A stretch of 64,000 nucleotides of DNA from Hygrocybe punicea (lineage: Eukaryota > Basidiomycota > Agaricomycetes > Agaricales > Hygrophoraceae), in the NCBI GenBank assembly GCA_963556145.1, contig OY744465.1:6386001-6450000 (forward strand). Direction: 5' to 3'. Within the stretch, counting starts at the first letter, position 1. Each line of letters starts with the position of its first letter. Positions 10,891 to 21,856 of the stretch are shown in pieces. The notes under the pieces were generated by a model. It had not been told where the DNA came from. It was given only the letters and a program-made list of their open reading frames with translations, and ran no database searches. Position numbers and translations under genes: made by a program.

Positions 10891-13274
10891 ATGCATACGT
10901 CAGCGCAACAAACCACAACTCCGTCAACAATGCCTCCTCCACCCAAGATTCGTGGCCAGACTACTGCCACTAATAAGCAGGTCAAAAAACCTCGAGGACA
11001 AAAGCAGAATACTCACCTGGAGTCGGAATCTGTGGCTCCACCGCTTGAATCTCTTAAGCCGGCTAGCAAAGTCCAAGCTACTGACACGTCAGCAGCTGGA
11101 TCCCAAAACCAGCGTCCACGACGCGCCAATGCAAATCTTCACCCGGGGTTGCCTGATGTCAAGGTAACGAAGCCGCGAAGAACCTCTGCACAGGTCCTTG
11201 CCGACAAAATGGCAGCTCTCGCTAAAAAGAAAGAGAAGGAAGATGCTCTTGCTGCATCAAGGGAGGCAAGCATAAAAAGAGTAGCCGCAGTCGAAGATGG
11301 GATGGTTGTTGATGAAGAGAAAAGGACAGCTGAAGCAGCTCGGCCACCTGCAGGAAAGGTTACTAAAAATCTTGCTAAACATTTACCCCCAGTAGTTGAG
11401 AACAACAAAGTCACCATGGAAACTGTCGACATGGACTCACTTACTGAAGACTCGGATCGCAATGTGCCAGCCCTTGTGTTTCCGAGCAGGGTGCTTGACC
11501 CTGATGAGCAATCCCAGGCGCTGATTACCCCAGAGAGGCTCGCCCTCCGTGTCCGTTATGAGGAGGAGGAGGAGACTGACGCGGGTGCTGGTATGGGCCT
11601 TCAGGAGAATGGTACGTTATTACTCTGGACAGTGCAAACAAATACTGACGTGTACAGTACTCCTAGATCGGGACTCTGAAAGATTAGTCGATGTCGATTT
11701 TGAAATGGGTGAAGTGGCCAGCATGAAGAAAAAAGGCGTCAAGGCTGCGGCAGCCATTCCAATCGATAACGATGGACCAGCCAAGGTGAAGGAGAAGAAG
11801 GTTCATGTATCAAAGCAATCGCAAATCCAATCAGCACGATTAGTAAGGCCTCTCCTTAAAAGGAAACTTGAACATGAGGTCGACGAGCAAGTATCCTGAA
11901 TTGATTTACCTTGCGATTCCTGATGCATGCTTCAGTTCTGTGAAGAAAGTCAAACACACAAACCCGGCAGGACTCCTCCCAAAATTCAAAAATAGTGCCG
12001 CAAAGGCACCTAACTTATGGGCTAAAGCTGTCACTCCTAGCCACTTCGATTCTGACCCTCCTCGCCAAACTGGCTCATTTGGAGGGAATGCCGATGGTTA
12101 TGACAGTGCTACCGACATGTATGGTGGCCTTATGGATGAGGATGAGACTGCAGAGGGGGCGGCACAGCCGGTTGTCAAAATGCTAAAAGGCATTCCAGTA
12201 TGTATAACCATCTCCTGATTTCTGGTTGATGGGTTACTGAAACATATCATTCTTGTACTCGCAGTCCATTGCCAAAATCACAAGGGGTGCGCCTGCCATC
12301 AAAGTCGAGATGGAAGATGTCGCGCACTCCAGCAAGTCCAATACTCGGCTCTGTGCAAGCAACCTTCCGGTTGACATGAAGAACAATTGGGCCAACAAGT
12401 TCTGTCCACTCTGGCGCAACTTCCTCGGAACGCTCAATGACCCCTGGGATACCGACGACCCCACAATTAGAGCAGAAATGCAAATCTGCTTCGACTCAAT
12501 CTTCCCTAACAGTGAACAGGGTACAATTGAGCCGACTGATGTTTTCTTTTCAGTGGTTTGTCATTTGAGTCCTTGTATACTCTTACTAATCATGAATATA
12601 AAGGCTATGCAACGGTTTTATGACTGGAGGGCGAAATTTGTGAAGAAGGCTGTTAGCCTGCTTGCCGCCTTCTTTGAGGCTGAAGATGTTGCATCAAAAT
12701 CTTCCGAAGACAAAAAATGGCGTGCCGATTACGCCAAGTGGGCCCTTGGGCCTGGGCTTCCATTTTTATATGTCAACGGAGACCCCTCAGTATGTTTTTT
12801 CACAAATCATACCCATGCTGATCTTGTACCGTGAATTTTTAGATTAAGCAGGACACATTTAAATCAGAGTTTATCCTCAAGCTTTTAGCCGTGCATCTTG
12901 CTGATACTGCGAGTGCACCGGAAGAATTTTTGGTGAATGAACCCCCACATGCAGCACTGATATTATCACTCATGGCGGTGAGTATTTTTGACAGTAACTG
13001 ACCCATGAGCTGACCTCATACCCAGCTTGAACGTGCTCTGAAATACATGATATCTGGGACATCAACATTTGGTAATGACAAAGCGGCAGATAAATTCTCG
13101 GAAACAAACTGGTACCATTCAAGCAAGAAATACGCGGCCTACGTGGCAAAGATTGGCCCGAAAACATGGGCCCAGATAATGCAGGGTGCACATGGCACCA
13201 AGAATGCCAGGTCAACCAAGACAACAGCAATAGATGATGGCGACGAGTGTGCAGAAATATCAGAACTGGAGTGA
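10891..13274 (+). CDS. Companion protein of the Plavaka element
   Basis: Six-exon plus-strand gene with all introns of GT..AG form: about 11613-11657, 11878-11934, 12198-12262, 12556-12601, 12789-12841 and 12979-13024. The exons join in frame to a stop at 13272-13274. The N-terminal 300 residues are Lys/Ala/Pro-rich and probably disordered, with basic clusters (KKKEKE, KKKGVK, RKLEHE) that suggest nuclear entry. The C-terminal half is folded-looking: FCPLWRNFLGTLNDPWDTDD, FYDWRAKFVKKAVSLLAAFF and WALGPGLPFLYVNGDPS. I do not recognise a named domain. Its position inside the terminal repeats and head-to-head with the transposase indicates a transposon-encoded accessory protein. The alternative initiator is the ATG at 10930. 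Confidence 0.65.
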
Positions 13275-13683
13275 AGTACATGATTTATCTCGAAAGCAAA
13301 CTGCCACTCATATTTTTTGTAGAATTAGATTTCTTTTCAGCGAAGTCGGGGTGGCAGTGGCGAGTTTGCTTGCAAAATCGTGAGGGGCAGGAACCTGGTT
13401 AGACTAGTATAGCATGGACACAATCGTATTGTATGCGAGCCGTTTTTGAAAAATATGATTCTATTTTTGAATCTACTACAGTACTGAGCATCTACCGAAA
13501 TACTACTGGAATTGATCTGATGCCCCTCTGGTCCAGTTGAGGGTCATCTGATTGTAGTCTGATGTGTCTGGTCCAGTGGGGGATCTACTGACATACCTGG
13601 GTGTCTGAACCTATCTGAACTGTCTGCCACAGACACTACCAGACGTCACCAGATCCTTCAGTGGAATTGCTGATTTGCTGATG

Positions 13684-13791
13684 AAGGCGAACAAATAGCG
13701 GCATTTGCCGCAATAATAGATTGCTGGCTGAAAAAATCCTGGGGGCGCGGTCCTCATTAAGACCGAGCCTAAATAAATTTAGGACTCGGAA
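13684..13791 (-). repeat. 5' end of Helitron A
   Basis: Minus-strand reading from 13791: TTCCGAGTCC, then a hairpin whose arms are CCGAGTCCTAAAT and ATTTAGGCTCGG, then TGCGGCAAATGCCGC (about 13697-13711). The same landmarks at the same spacing occur at the 5' ends of B (43178) and C (16833 plus 43179). The flanking base before TT is G. Confidence 0.8.
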
Positions 13792-13976
13792 CATAGCGCG
13801 GTGGGTATTCGAAAGGCAGAGCTCGCGAAGATATTACAGTTGGCGCGGTCGTTTGAAAGGCAGAGCCAAACACAGGCAAACTCGGCATTTGCCGCAACGA
13901 TAGATTTTCGGACGAAAATTTGGCTAGGTGTGGTCCTCAAATAGACCGATCCTAAATATACATTTAGGACTCGGAA
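13792..13976 (-). mobile_element. 5' terminal fragment of another Helitron (D)
   Basis: A second minus-strand 5' end starts at 13976 with TTCCGAGTCCTAAATGTATA, followed by ATTTAGGATCGG and the GCGGCAAATGCCG motif at about 13882-13896. Helitron A is inserted 185 bases inside it, so the rest of D would lie beyond the 3' end of A, left of the window. Confidence 0.7.
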
Positions 13977-14470
13977 TGGCCAACTACAACGGTGTCCGCA
14001 AGTTCCAACACCTACAGCCACGCTCCACCACTCTCCAGCGCCTTCCGGCACCTACGGAACAACATGGGCAATACCGCTCACAGGTGGTATTTCTGTTCAG
14101 AACTTTGTTATTGACATGTCTTATTTTTATCACACAGATCATGTGTCATGTTAGCTTGACGCAACTTTTGCTTCAAACCCCGGCGCATGCAGCAACGGCA
14201 ACAGCAACAACGCATATGCGGCACCGGCGGATAGGATACAAAGAGAAATGCAGCGGGCAGTGGTGCATCCACCCCACTGCGCCAGGTAAGTCTTTTTTTA
14301 AAACTTGGATTTTTGTCTATGTCCTAACTACACAAACGACAAACCCAATCCGCCCAGCCCCGATGCCCTGCGATGACGATGACTACGATGGACCACAACG
14401 ATGGATGACGACGAAGGGTTGGGAAGGACGACAATGCGGCGGGTGATGGCGACATCGGAGGGACAACAAT

Positions 14471-14501
<31 letters not shown>

Positions 14502-16832
14502 GACCACGGCGACAACAACAATAACGGCATGAAAAATGCCGATGAAATAGATGAGGATGGACAACAACAACAACGGCCCACCTCCTCCCCCGTTTACCTC
14601 GTACTTGCACGATCACCCCAATTGAGGTGGGGTGTGCAATTGCGAGGATTGCAAGGCTAGGCGAGGACGCGGGTACGAGTTTGGCGGGCAGTGCCTGCTT
14701 CCACCCTCCAGAACGCTCACCCGCCCTCTCCCATCTCCTTGCACCCCCTTGCACCCATTTGGCACCTATCCCACCCTCCAGCAACCCTCTCACGCCTCTC
14801 CCATCCCCTCGTACCCATCCTGCATCCTCTCCACCCTCCAGTTCCAACTTCCACCCATTGTTATGTATTTACTGTGTCTCGTCTATGTAATTTTCTCAAT
14901 TCAAATTTAAACGATACAAAAAGAACTAGCCAATAAACCGGAGGGGTGGAGGAGAACTCGAGCACGTTGTTGACGACAACGAGCGCGGAACGCTGTTGTA
15001 TATGGGTGCCGATAACTCATTATTAAAAGATGGGCTCTTAAATTACTATGGTACATGGGGTCTTGGCTGTCGGCAACAGCAGTAGAGCCAAACAGAGACC
15101 AATTTGGGGCTGATCACTGTCGCTTTCCATACCATGAGCAACATGGAGGTCTTGTTCAATAACGACTCGGATTAGCCGGACGTGTAGGGAAGCTTTGGGC
15201 GCAACAGCCAAGACGAAGAATTGAGGCTTGAAAGGGCACACAACTCGCAATACTCGGACGATGTTGCTGGTTCAGACATTCTAGTGACATCCTAACATTC
15301 ATTAGCTACAACACAGCAACCTCGATATCATCATCGGGGATCCGTACGATGATAGGATCACCACGTTTTTCTCCTCTTTGGGGGCGTTGACTTTGATATA
15401 GCTTTGGCCACTTGAGCATCCGCGTGTCGCGCTTGCGATCGGTCAAAGAACCCGGAATTTGCTGCCGACTTTTTCGCCGCCTCTTTGATAAGTTGAGCCC
15501 CCATGTTATGGTGTGGGTCAGAGAGCTCGATCTCTTTCGCAACCGATATGCCATCTACGGACGTACCACATCAGTAGGCGACCAAGGCATTATATTGCGT
15601 TAATACACACCATTTGTTATGGTTGGAGATCCAAACTTCTTGTCAAGGACTACATTACGTCCTAAATAGCACAATCAACCACATACAATATCACAATAAG
15701 GGATTGATACACACCCTTAGGGCCCAGTGTAACCTTGACGGCGTCTGCCAAGGCTCTATGACCTGCCAGCAGCCGTTCCCCCTCCTTGGGTCCAAACTCA
15801 TGGGCTACATCCCATCATAAATAAGTTAACGAGCCGCATGCAATATCTGAATGGGGAGCCAATCCACACCTTTCGAACCTGTGGGCAGGACATGCACGGA
15901 AAGGACAGAGCAGAAGAGGAGGATGGAGAAGGAAATTCTGAACAACATCGCGGTCAATGAAGGATGATTTTTTTTTGGAGAACGGCACTGGGAACATGCC
16001 AGACTGATTAGCCCATAGAAATCATATCGCAAAAGAAGGTCACACGTACCTGCCGAGATTGTCAAGGTGAGCGGAAGACTACCAGCGTCTGCTGGAGTAC
16101 CCATGCAAGTTCGTTGGCTCTTAAGGTAGTGGAAGAGCGTATCTGTGCTGGTGTGGGGGGACAACGATCAGCAGGTAGAAACCCACCGCCTGCATGGCAG
16201 CGGCACCATTTAGCGTCATGGTTTCACCAACTCATAGAAATAAGTATTATTGGCCCAGAAAGCGAACAGTCTGGCGCTGATGGCTTGGTCCTGGGAACGA
16301 TTGGTTGGGGTGATTCAGAGAGTTGTGTCATCGATCTTTGCCTGCGTCAGAGTCGGAATTCCCACTGACAGACAGCGCCCGAATGTGGTTACCGCCAGTG
16401 GTCGCCAATTGGTGTGGCATCATAGGATGTACTAGTATCGAGACAATGAGGCTTGGGAAGGCGTCATATGCCTGGGAGAGACAAATGATGGGGGGGTTGA
16501 GGTCAGGGCATGGGAGGGGGCCTCATAGGACGGAGTGAACCATGGCATAGGAGATGCATATGGTGTATGCGAACCAAGAGAAAAACAATGCAGTGCTCAC
16601 CTGTTGCCACGCAGATCTAGCAGAATCTCCACTCCAGTCGTGACTGACTCGGAGGTCGTCATTAGTCATCCTCCGTATCAAGACAATACCCATCATCTCA
16701 CTGCTGCCTTAGACAGCGGATGGGTGATCTAGCAATTGGGTGCAAAACAACGTGATTGAGAGAGCTTTGGAGAGTCAAATCAGGATGTTGCAGGCAAATT
16801 GGAGGTGACTTCCACACCGACATTAGAGAGAG
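13977..16832 (-). other. Host DNA with decayed membrane-protein exons
   Basis: Flank between Helitron D and Helitron C. A (GAC)n-like microsatellite lies at 14470-14505, and a CT-rich low-complexity stretch (CCCATCCCCTCGTACCCAT type) at 14695-14835. Minus-strand reading frames look like fragments of integral-membrane proteins: MMGIVLIRRMTNDDLRVSHD (about 16610-16690) and LTISAGTCDLLLRYDFYGLI (about 15995-16065). SESLLNK with an adjacent stop is at about 15150-15172, and the last also occurs at 63845-63865. No complete gene can be assembled; multi-exon host genes or pseudogenes are possible. Confidence 0.35.
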
Positions 16833-16850
16833 TTCCGAGTCCTAAATGTA
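16833..16850 (+). mobile_element. First 18 bases of Helitron C (split by B)
   Basis: TTCCGAGTCCTAAATGTA is the 5' terminus and left hairpin arm of Helitron C, which resumes at 43179 with TATTTAGGACTCGG. Joined, the two pieces give a perfect 13-bp stem with a 4-base loop, and the join point lies in that loop. The base before it is G and the base after the distant 3' end (59259) is T. Confidence 0.8.
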
Positions 16851-16863
16851 CTTGTTCTAGAGG

Positions 16864-16881
16864 GCCGTTGCTTTGCACAGC
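16864..16881 (-). repeat. 3' terminal hairpin of Helitron B
   Basis: The minus strand reads GCTGTGCAAAGCAACGGC, a short stem with an 8-base loop, then 13 bases ending CAAG. Helitron C (59228-59245) and E (29150-29167) have the same hairpin with single-base changes. Confidence 0.8.
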
Positions 16882-16992
16882 ATATCCGAGTCCTTGTCCC
16901 TACAAATGTCATAGAATTATTAAATTACCACATAAAATTAGCTTTTTAATTCAAGTTATAAGACTATATTTAAGTTTACAATTGACATCACC

Positions 16993-19900
16993 CTACATAA
17001 GAACATATATTAAGACACATGGTTGTTTGAACTTGCAGACAGTTAGAACAACATCATCCAACATTCCTTCATATTCAGTAGATCTCCCTGTGACAATTCC
17101 ATCATGAAACCAAACATGACCTGCTGAACTGATGATACGAGAGGTGAAGTGGTCACTCCCATGATATATAACCCCTCTGAGACAATACCGACTTGGTTCC
17201 ACTTGTCCTTCAACTATTACTGACAAGTGATGATCCACAGTAGTGATTGTCATAGATACAGCAAAGGCAAGTAACTGAGAAGCACATACAAAATGGAATT
17301 TCCAGAGTAGGAAGTCATTGCAGACCGAACACTTTGAAGCAAGAGAAATTACAAAGAGATCAATTTCATCTTGAATTGATTCAAAGTCAATTCTTCCAAC
17401 ATCTATATGGCAGTTACATGATGCAGCTCGCTGTCTTGCAACAGGGTGACGTTGAGGGCAAAAAATACAAGAAGAAAGAATAGGAATCTCACTTTGCAGC
17501 AAAGTACAACATAATGTATCAATACTAATAAACATTCCCCAAGGGAATTTAGCAGGATCATATTGATGTAAACAGCGCCTTAAATTATCTCGTACATCTT
17601 CCAAAGAGGACTCACCAACAGTGTGCCTTGAAAACCCATCTGCCAAAACACCCAGAAACTGTGGATTTATGTTCTCAAAAAAAGTGGAGTATGTAGTTGT
17701 ATCATCCTGCCAGATAGCATAAAGTATGGACAAAACAGAATCATATGCACAACTGTTATTGCTCCAACAAGTACCCACTGGAATATCTATGGAAGTTGTT
17801 GAACCATCCACAAATGTACGACTTGTTTTTCGCCACTTTTTCTGTGGTGCAATACAAGAACCACTAATTTTTCTCTTGGAGGCAGAGGTTTTACCAAGAC
17901 ATGCAGAAGCAGTTCCCTGTGCAGGTATATATTGTGACTTGGGAGTAATATTCTTGGGAATTTTTGGTTTCTTTCCTAGAATTTGCCAGGGAATATCATT
18001 CTCATTTGAATTTACAGCAAACATGTCAGACTTGTTCCAACGAATGGCTTTGTGCACTTTTGCAGGAACATAAAGTTCACCTTTCCACTTTCTAAAGGTA
18101 TGAATTAGTGTATTCCTGCGATCATCAGTAACAGATTTTGGTAACTTGCCTTCATATCTCAAACGTACAATTTCATCCAGAAGTTCCAGCTCACGAAATT
18201 CCTGACGCAATGCTCCCGAAGCACCACCAGTTATCTTTCTTGCATCAAATCCCTGCAAAATTATAGTGCCAGATGCTGAAGCACTCTGTGACAAGGCAGT
18301 GTAATATGATTGATGACTCCGGCAATTGTTAAGGTCTACTGTATTATAAGGCCTTGTTTTGCCGTGAGAGGAATAATCTGTCATAGAAAAATTAGGCAGG
18401 ACCTCTACTTGACTGCAAGAGACAGTGATGGAAGTATCGTCAGGTAGAGTGCAATCTACAGTAACACTTGTTCTCACTATTGGAACCACATTCTCAGGGA
18501 GTCCATCAATCTGAACAACCTGTGGGGGATTAAGAAGCTTCACAAACAAGGTGTCTAGTACTCTCTGACCCAGCAAGCCTTTTGCTGACTGCCAGCAATG
18601 TACTGTGCCTTCTTGGCCACGGGTAATACACAGTTCTGTTGCACTATAATTGCGAATCATGATGGGCATTCCAACACACAAAGAAAGTTTGCCAGGAATA
18701 CATTTTGAGTTTGAACTAGGTGGTTGATTCCACAGAACATCTTGAACATTATCTGATATTGTAAAACCTTTGTGCAATTTTGATCGAGATGAATACTTAC
18801 CTTTTTTTCTCTCTTGCGAACTGCTGATGGAGTCATCAGAAAAAAAATCAACTAGTGGCTGGGAAGTTTCCTTTGAAAATCTCAATGACCCTAACTGATT
18901 AATCTCATCTTTATGAATATTAAAAGCAGTAATTATTGAGACTTGTCTGAACTCCTTGTCTCTGACTGATGAATGACCTGGTATGTTACTTGATATTCGT
19001 GATCGCAAAAATACAATATCTTCAGGAATGCAAGATTTATATCGCATATTAGTCAGAGCTTGTCTCAATTGAGCATCTTCCTTGGTTTGACATCTTTGTC
19101 TCATGTTTTCACGTAGTATTACAACAGTTGTAACCTGGTGCCACAGTGCCTTCCCAATGGCAGATTCTTGATCAAAGCGGCTTGTAGATATTGCTCCTAC
19201 TGTCCTGCTATAAAGAGAGGCATTTTCTTGCCCAAGTGCTGGGGGTAACTGAGCAAAATCTCCTGCAAAAATCATATTTAATCCACCCCAAGGTAATTCT
19301 GTTTCATTAAAAATTTTGGCCATTCTTACACTGATATGATACATATCTCGACAGGATAACATTGAGACTTCATCAAAGAAGATGTACTCGACACCTTGCA
19401 ATCGTGATCTCAATTGTGCAAGTTGGGTGTTTGAGATGTGCTCATCAGCTTTCTCATTTAATCCAAACATATAATGATAGGTGGATCCTGCCAGGAGTGC
19501 AGCAGCTGTTCCTGTTGGTGCAACAATAACAAAACGATGTGTTTTGTTTCTCTTCCTGAAAAATTGAACTAAAGCTTTCAAGACCTGTGTTTTGCCTATG
19601 CCACCCATACCTCCAATATACATTTTTAATTGCTCAGAATTTCCATTGTAGACATGGTTTGAAACAATGTGAAAAGATCTTTTTTGTTCTGGATTTAGCA
19701 GAAATTCTTCCACAACACTCTCCATTATCAACCTAGATTCACCAGAATGATTTTTATTTTCAAGATATGACTTATCAATAATTCTAACACTGTTCTGGCT
19801 TGAATAAATATGTATATTATTGCTATCATGACTTGGCAAGTTTTCTGCACGCTTTTCAAGCAATTGTTGCCTTTTCTTTTGTACAGTGGCTTTCCATTGA

Positions 19901-20004
19901 GTTCCAGCTTGAATGATTTCAGGAGGTGTAGGTTGTACACTTGGCTCTGTCAACACAACATCAGTCCAACCTGTTTGAGTAATTACTGCTTGCATAGTGG
20001 CCAT
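16993..20004 (-). CDS. Pif1 helicase - USP-like protease part of Helitron B Rep gene (open for 1003 codons)
   Basis: C-terminal part of the Rep-helicase polyprotein, open without a stop for 1003 codons although the upstream part is badly broken. A Pif1/RecD-like SF1 helicase occupies roughly residues 100-600. It shows Walker A GGMGGIGKTQ, Walker B EYIFFDEVSML, motif III FAGDFAQLPP, and the C-terminal motif YYTALSQSASASGTIIL. After a Lys-rich linker comes a cysteine-protease-like domain (about residues 750-1003) with Cys box WSNNSCAYDSVLSILYAIW, a Cys/His pair region (CPQRHPVA, CSVCND) and His box GVIYHGSDHFTSR..VWFHDG, resembling the USP (peptidase C19) plan. It is normally translated from a start more than 1600 codons upstream, so in this broken copy expression would need a new promoter. 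Confidence 0.85.
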   Translation of the reverse strand: MATMQAVITQTGWTDVVLTEPSVQPTPPEIIQAGTQWKATVQKKRQQLLEKRAENLPSHDSNNIHIYSSQNSVRIIDKSYLENKNHSGESRLIMESVVEEFLLNPEQKRSFHIVSNHVYNGNSEQLKMYIGGMGGIGKTQVLKALVQFFRKRNKTHRFVIVAPTGTAAALLAGSTYHYMFGLNEKADEHISNTQLAQLRSRLQGVEYIFFDEVSMLSCRDMYHISVRMAKIFNETELPWGGLNMIFAGDFAQLPPALGQENASLYSRTVGAISTSRFDQESAIGKALWHQVTTVVILRENMRQRCQTKEDAQLRQALTNMRYKSCIPEDIVFLRSRISSNIPGHSSVRDKEFRQVSIITAFNIHKDEINQLGSLRFSKETSQPLVDFFSDDSISSSQERKKGKYSSRSKLHKGFTISDNVQDVLWNQPPSSNSKCIPGKLSLCVGMPIMIRNYSATELCITRGQEGTVHCWQSAKGLLGQRVLDTLFVKLLNPPQVVQIDGLPENVVPIVRTSVTVDCTLPDDTSITVSCSQVEVLPNFSMTDYSSHGKTRPYNTVDLNNCRSHQSYYTALSQSASASGTIILQGFDARKITGGASGALRQEFRELELLDEIVRLRYEGKLPKSVTDDRRNTLIHTFRKWKGELYVPAKVHKAIRWNKSDMFAVNSNENDIPWQILGKKPKIPKNITPKSQYIPAQGTASACLGKTSASKRKISGSCIAPQKKWRKTSRTFVDGSTTSIDIPVGTCWSNNSCAYDSVLSILYAIWQDDTTTYSTFFENINPQFLGVLADGFSRHTVGESSLEDVRDNLRRCLHQYDPAKFPWGMFISIDTLCCTLLQSEIPILSSCIFCPQRHPVARQRAASCNCHIDVGRIDFESIQDEIDLFVISLASKCSVCNDFLLWKFHFVCASQLLAFAVSMTITTVDHHLSVIVEGQVEPSRYCLRGVIYHGSDHFTSRIISSAGHVWFHDGIVTGRSTEYEGMLDDVVLTVCKFKQPCVLIYVLM

Positions 20005-21357
20005 ATCAAGTTGACGTTTCTTTTCTCATTTACCCAGTTTATTTAAATCAGCATCAAACTCCTCATATATTATTCCAGATGCATCTTCATCTTGATGGTC
20101 ATTATTCTGATCTAAATCATCATGATTCAATGTAGGATAATAACCAGTATCCCAACTTGGCAGGATTACTGAACCCTTTCAGAGCTGAGCATGAAAATCA
20201 TCACGAGCATCAAGACATTCATATTTGATATTGAAATTTTCCATAAGTTCTTTTTGTCTAGGACTAAAGTTGTATGACAAGAAAGATTCATCCCGAGATT
20301 GATGTTCAGTTTTCAAATCAAGTCCAGAGTGCCAGGGTCTGAACAGTCCAAGCATAGTTAAGCAGTAATATTCATGATCACCTTGATCACAACGTGGTAA
20401 TGTGGCTCCTATAAAGGTAGGAACCTTAGCACTAGTCTCCTGTACACAACGTGTTCCATGTGACTTGTGAAGTGGATGAACATCAAGAAAGGCAAATAAG
20501 CCAGAAGGAATATTTTTACTTGTTTTTGGGTTTACCTTCTGATCTATTCTGCTTACCTCTTCAAATTTCAAATTATTCTCAAACAAAACATTGCCATCAG
20601 GTTGGCTATTAACACAGGATACTTCTTCTATGTCTTGAGAAACATGAGATGTATCATAAAGTATGCTTTCATCAACAGCACTGGCTGTTTCTTCAGTAGT
20701 ATTCTTTTCACTTGTTTTAGAAACATAAGATGTATCATAAGGTATGCTTTCATCAACAGCACTGGCTGTTTCTTCAGTAGTATCCTTTTTACTTGTTTTA
20801 GACTCAGAAAACTTTTCACGGACACAACACCGAACCCAGTCATATAAGCACATTTGTGCCAGTTCACAGGGTCGGTAGATATAATCATATACTGGTGATA
20901 GACCAATAATATGACCTCTGTGCTTGATTAGTGCTACCTTTTCAACATGCCCTCTGGTATTTTCTGGATCCCAGGCGAGTTGTGCCTCATTGACATAACT
21001 CTGCCAATAGAATGGGGCAAATTTATAATTTGTATAGAGGGTGGCGTAAAAGATACATGCAAGCCATTGGTGACCCAATTTCCATCTTTGCACTCAGATT
21101 ATTCACAATTTTTGTGATGAGCTTACGTGCTTTTTCCTTTTGAGTTTCACTGCCCCCAATCATCTCACTGTTCTTTTGAAACATTGATCGGATTGTATCA
21201 AAAATGACATGGGTTTTTAAGAGGGCTTTGGTAATATAGTCAGATACATAAAGAATCACCCCTTTGATTGCAGTTCCTGATTTTAGAGATGTTACATCTG
21301 TGTTGCACCGAATCAGATAGGTAAGCAGAGGCGTAACAGTATTTATCATTGGCTCTG
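20005..21357 (-). pseudogene. Helitron B Rep gene, Y2 and linker region (broken)
   Basis: Homologous to 54890-56155 of copy C. It includes MINTVTPLLTYLIRCNTDVT and the tyrosine pair ILYVSDYITK (about 21225-21260). These are the catalytic tyrosines of the Helitron Rep domain, spaced four residues apart. A frameshift lies near 21040-21090, at the switch between the reading frames ending LLRHPLYKL and continuing YKFAPFYWQSYVNEAQLAWD. In-frame stops follow DDFHAQL (20179-20181) and precede EKKRQLDMATM (about 20024-20026). A tandem duplication of roughly 78 bases repeats the EETASAVDESI segment near 20650-20790. Helitron E is inserted immediately upstream. Confidence 0.85.
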
Positions 21358-21856
21358 TTACGAGTCCCTATAAGGGAATCGTTCTATACGGTGGATTCTC
21401 AAACTCAGGGTCAGACTCTAATTTGCCAAGCCGTGGGAACAATTTTGTGAAACTGTGGGAACAATTTTGAAGCCCTGGGAATAATTATGAAACCGTGTGA
21501 CTGGGCGGAGTTGAGTGTGAGAATTTGTTGTCCCAATCAGCGAGAACAATAAGGCAGCCGGATCACAGCAGCCAATTTGGAAATGGGTAGTGTTATATCA
21601 TGTTGGTATTGCAATTGCAATTGGTTTCTGATAATGATCACATGCATTCATAATGCAATGTGCCGTGTATGAATGAACAATATGTCAGTGGTATCTGTCA
21701 TGTAGCCACATCTACTGTGTGTAATAGAATTGTTGATAATGAAATGAGGTCAAACAGTGTCCATTGTACACTTGTCACACAGGTCCAAATGTGTGCGGTG
21801 AGTGTTTGGTAGGTGTCCCAGCTTTAATCTGGCGCAGTTGTTTGCACAAACATCTG

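Larger units (their letters stand above)
7355..13683 (-). mobile_element. Plavaka-type (CACTA superfamily) DNA transposon
   Basis: A 6.3-kb element bounded by a perfect 16-bp terminal inverted repeat: CATCAGCAAATCAGCA at 7355-7370 and its reverse complement at 13668-13683. The flanks share AA on both sides, compatible with a 2-bp target duplication but too short to be decisive. Subterminal regions are crowded with short repeats (TGAACCATC and CTGAACTGTCTG types at 7395-7480 and 13540-13625). It carries a transposase gene on the minus strand and a divergent companion gene on the plus strand. It is inserted in the 5' part of Helitron A. Confidence 0.8.
1..13791 (-). mobile_element. Giant Helitron copy A (3' part off the left edge)
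   Basis: Minus-strand Helitron whose 5' end is at 13791. Read on the minus strand it starts TTCCGAGTCCTAAATTTATT and folds into a hairpin, then carries a GCGGCAAATGCCGC motif also present near the 5' ends of copies B and C. It contains gene 2 (5559-6757), gene 1 (1946-4569) and the start of the small hydrophobic gene (1-502), in the same order and relative orientation as copies B and C. The Rep/helicase gene that follows in the other copies would lie left of position 1. A Plavaka transposon (7355-13683) is inserted near the 5' end. Without it, 7.5 kb of A is visible; adding the roughly 8 kb Rep/helicase part gives about 16 kb. The 3' end is not seen, so full length is inferred. Confidence 0.75.

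Noticed and set aside
14324..14847. Overlapping Val/Ser/Arg-rich frames
   Set aside because: They come from the GAC/ACA microsatellite and CT-rich repeats at 14470-14835.
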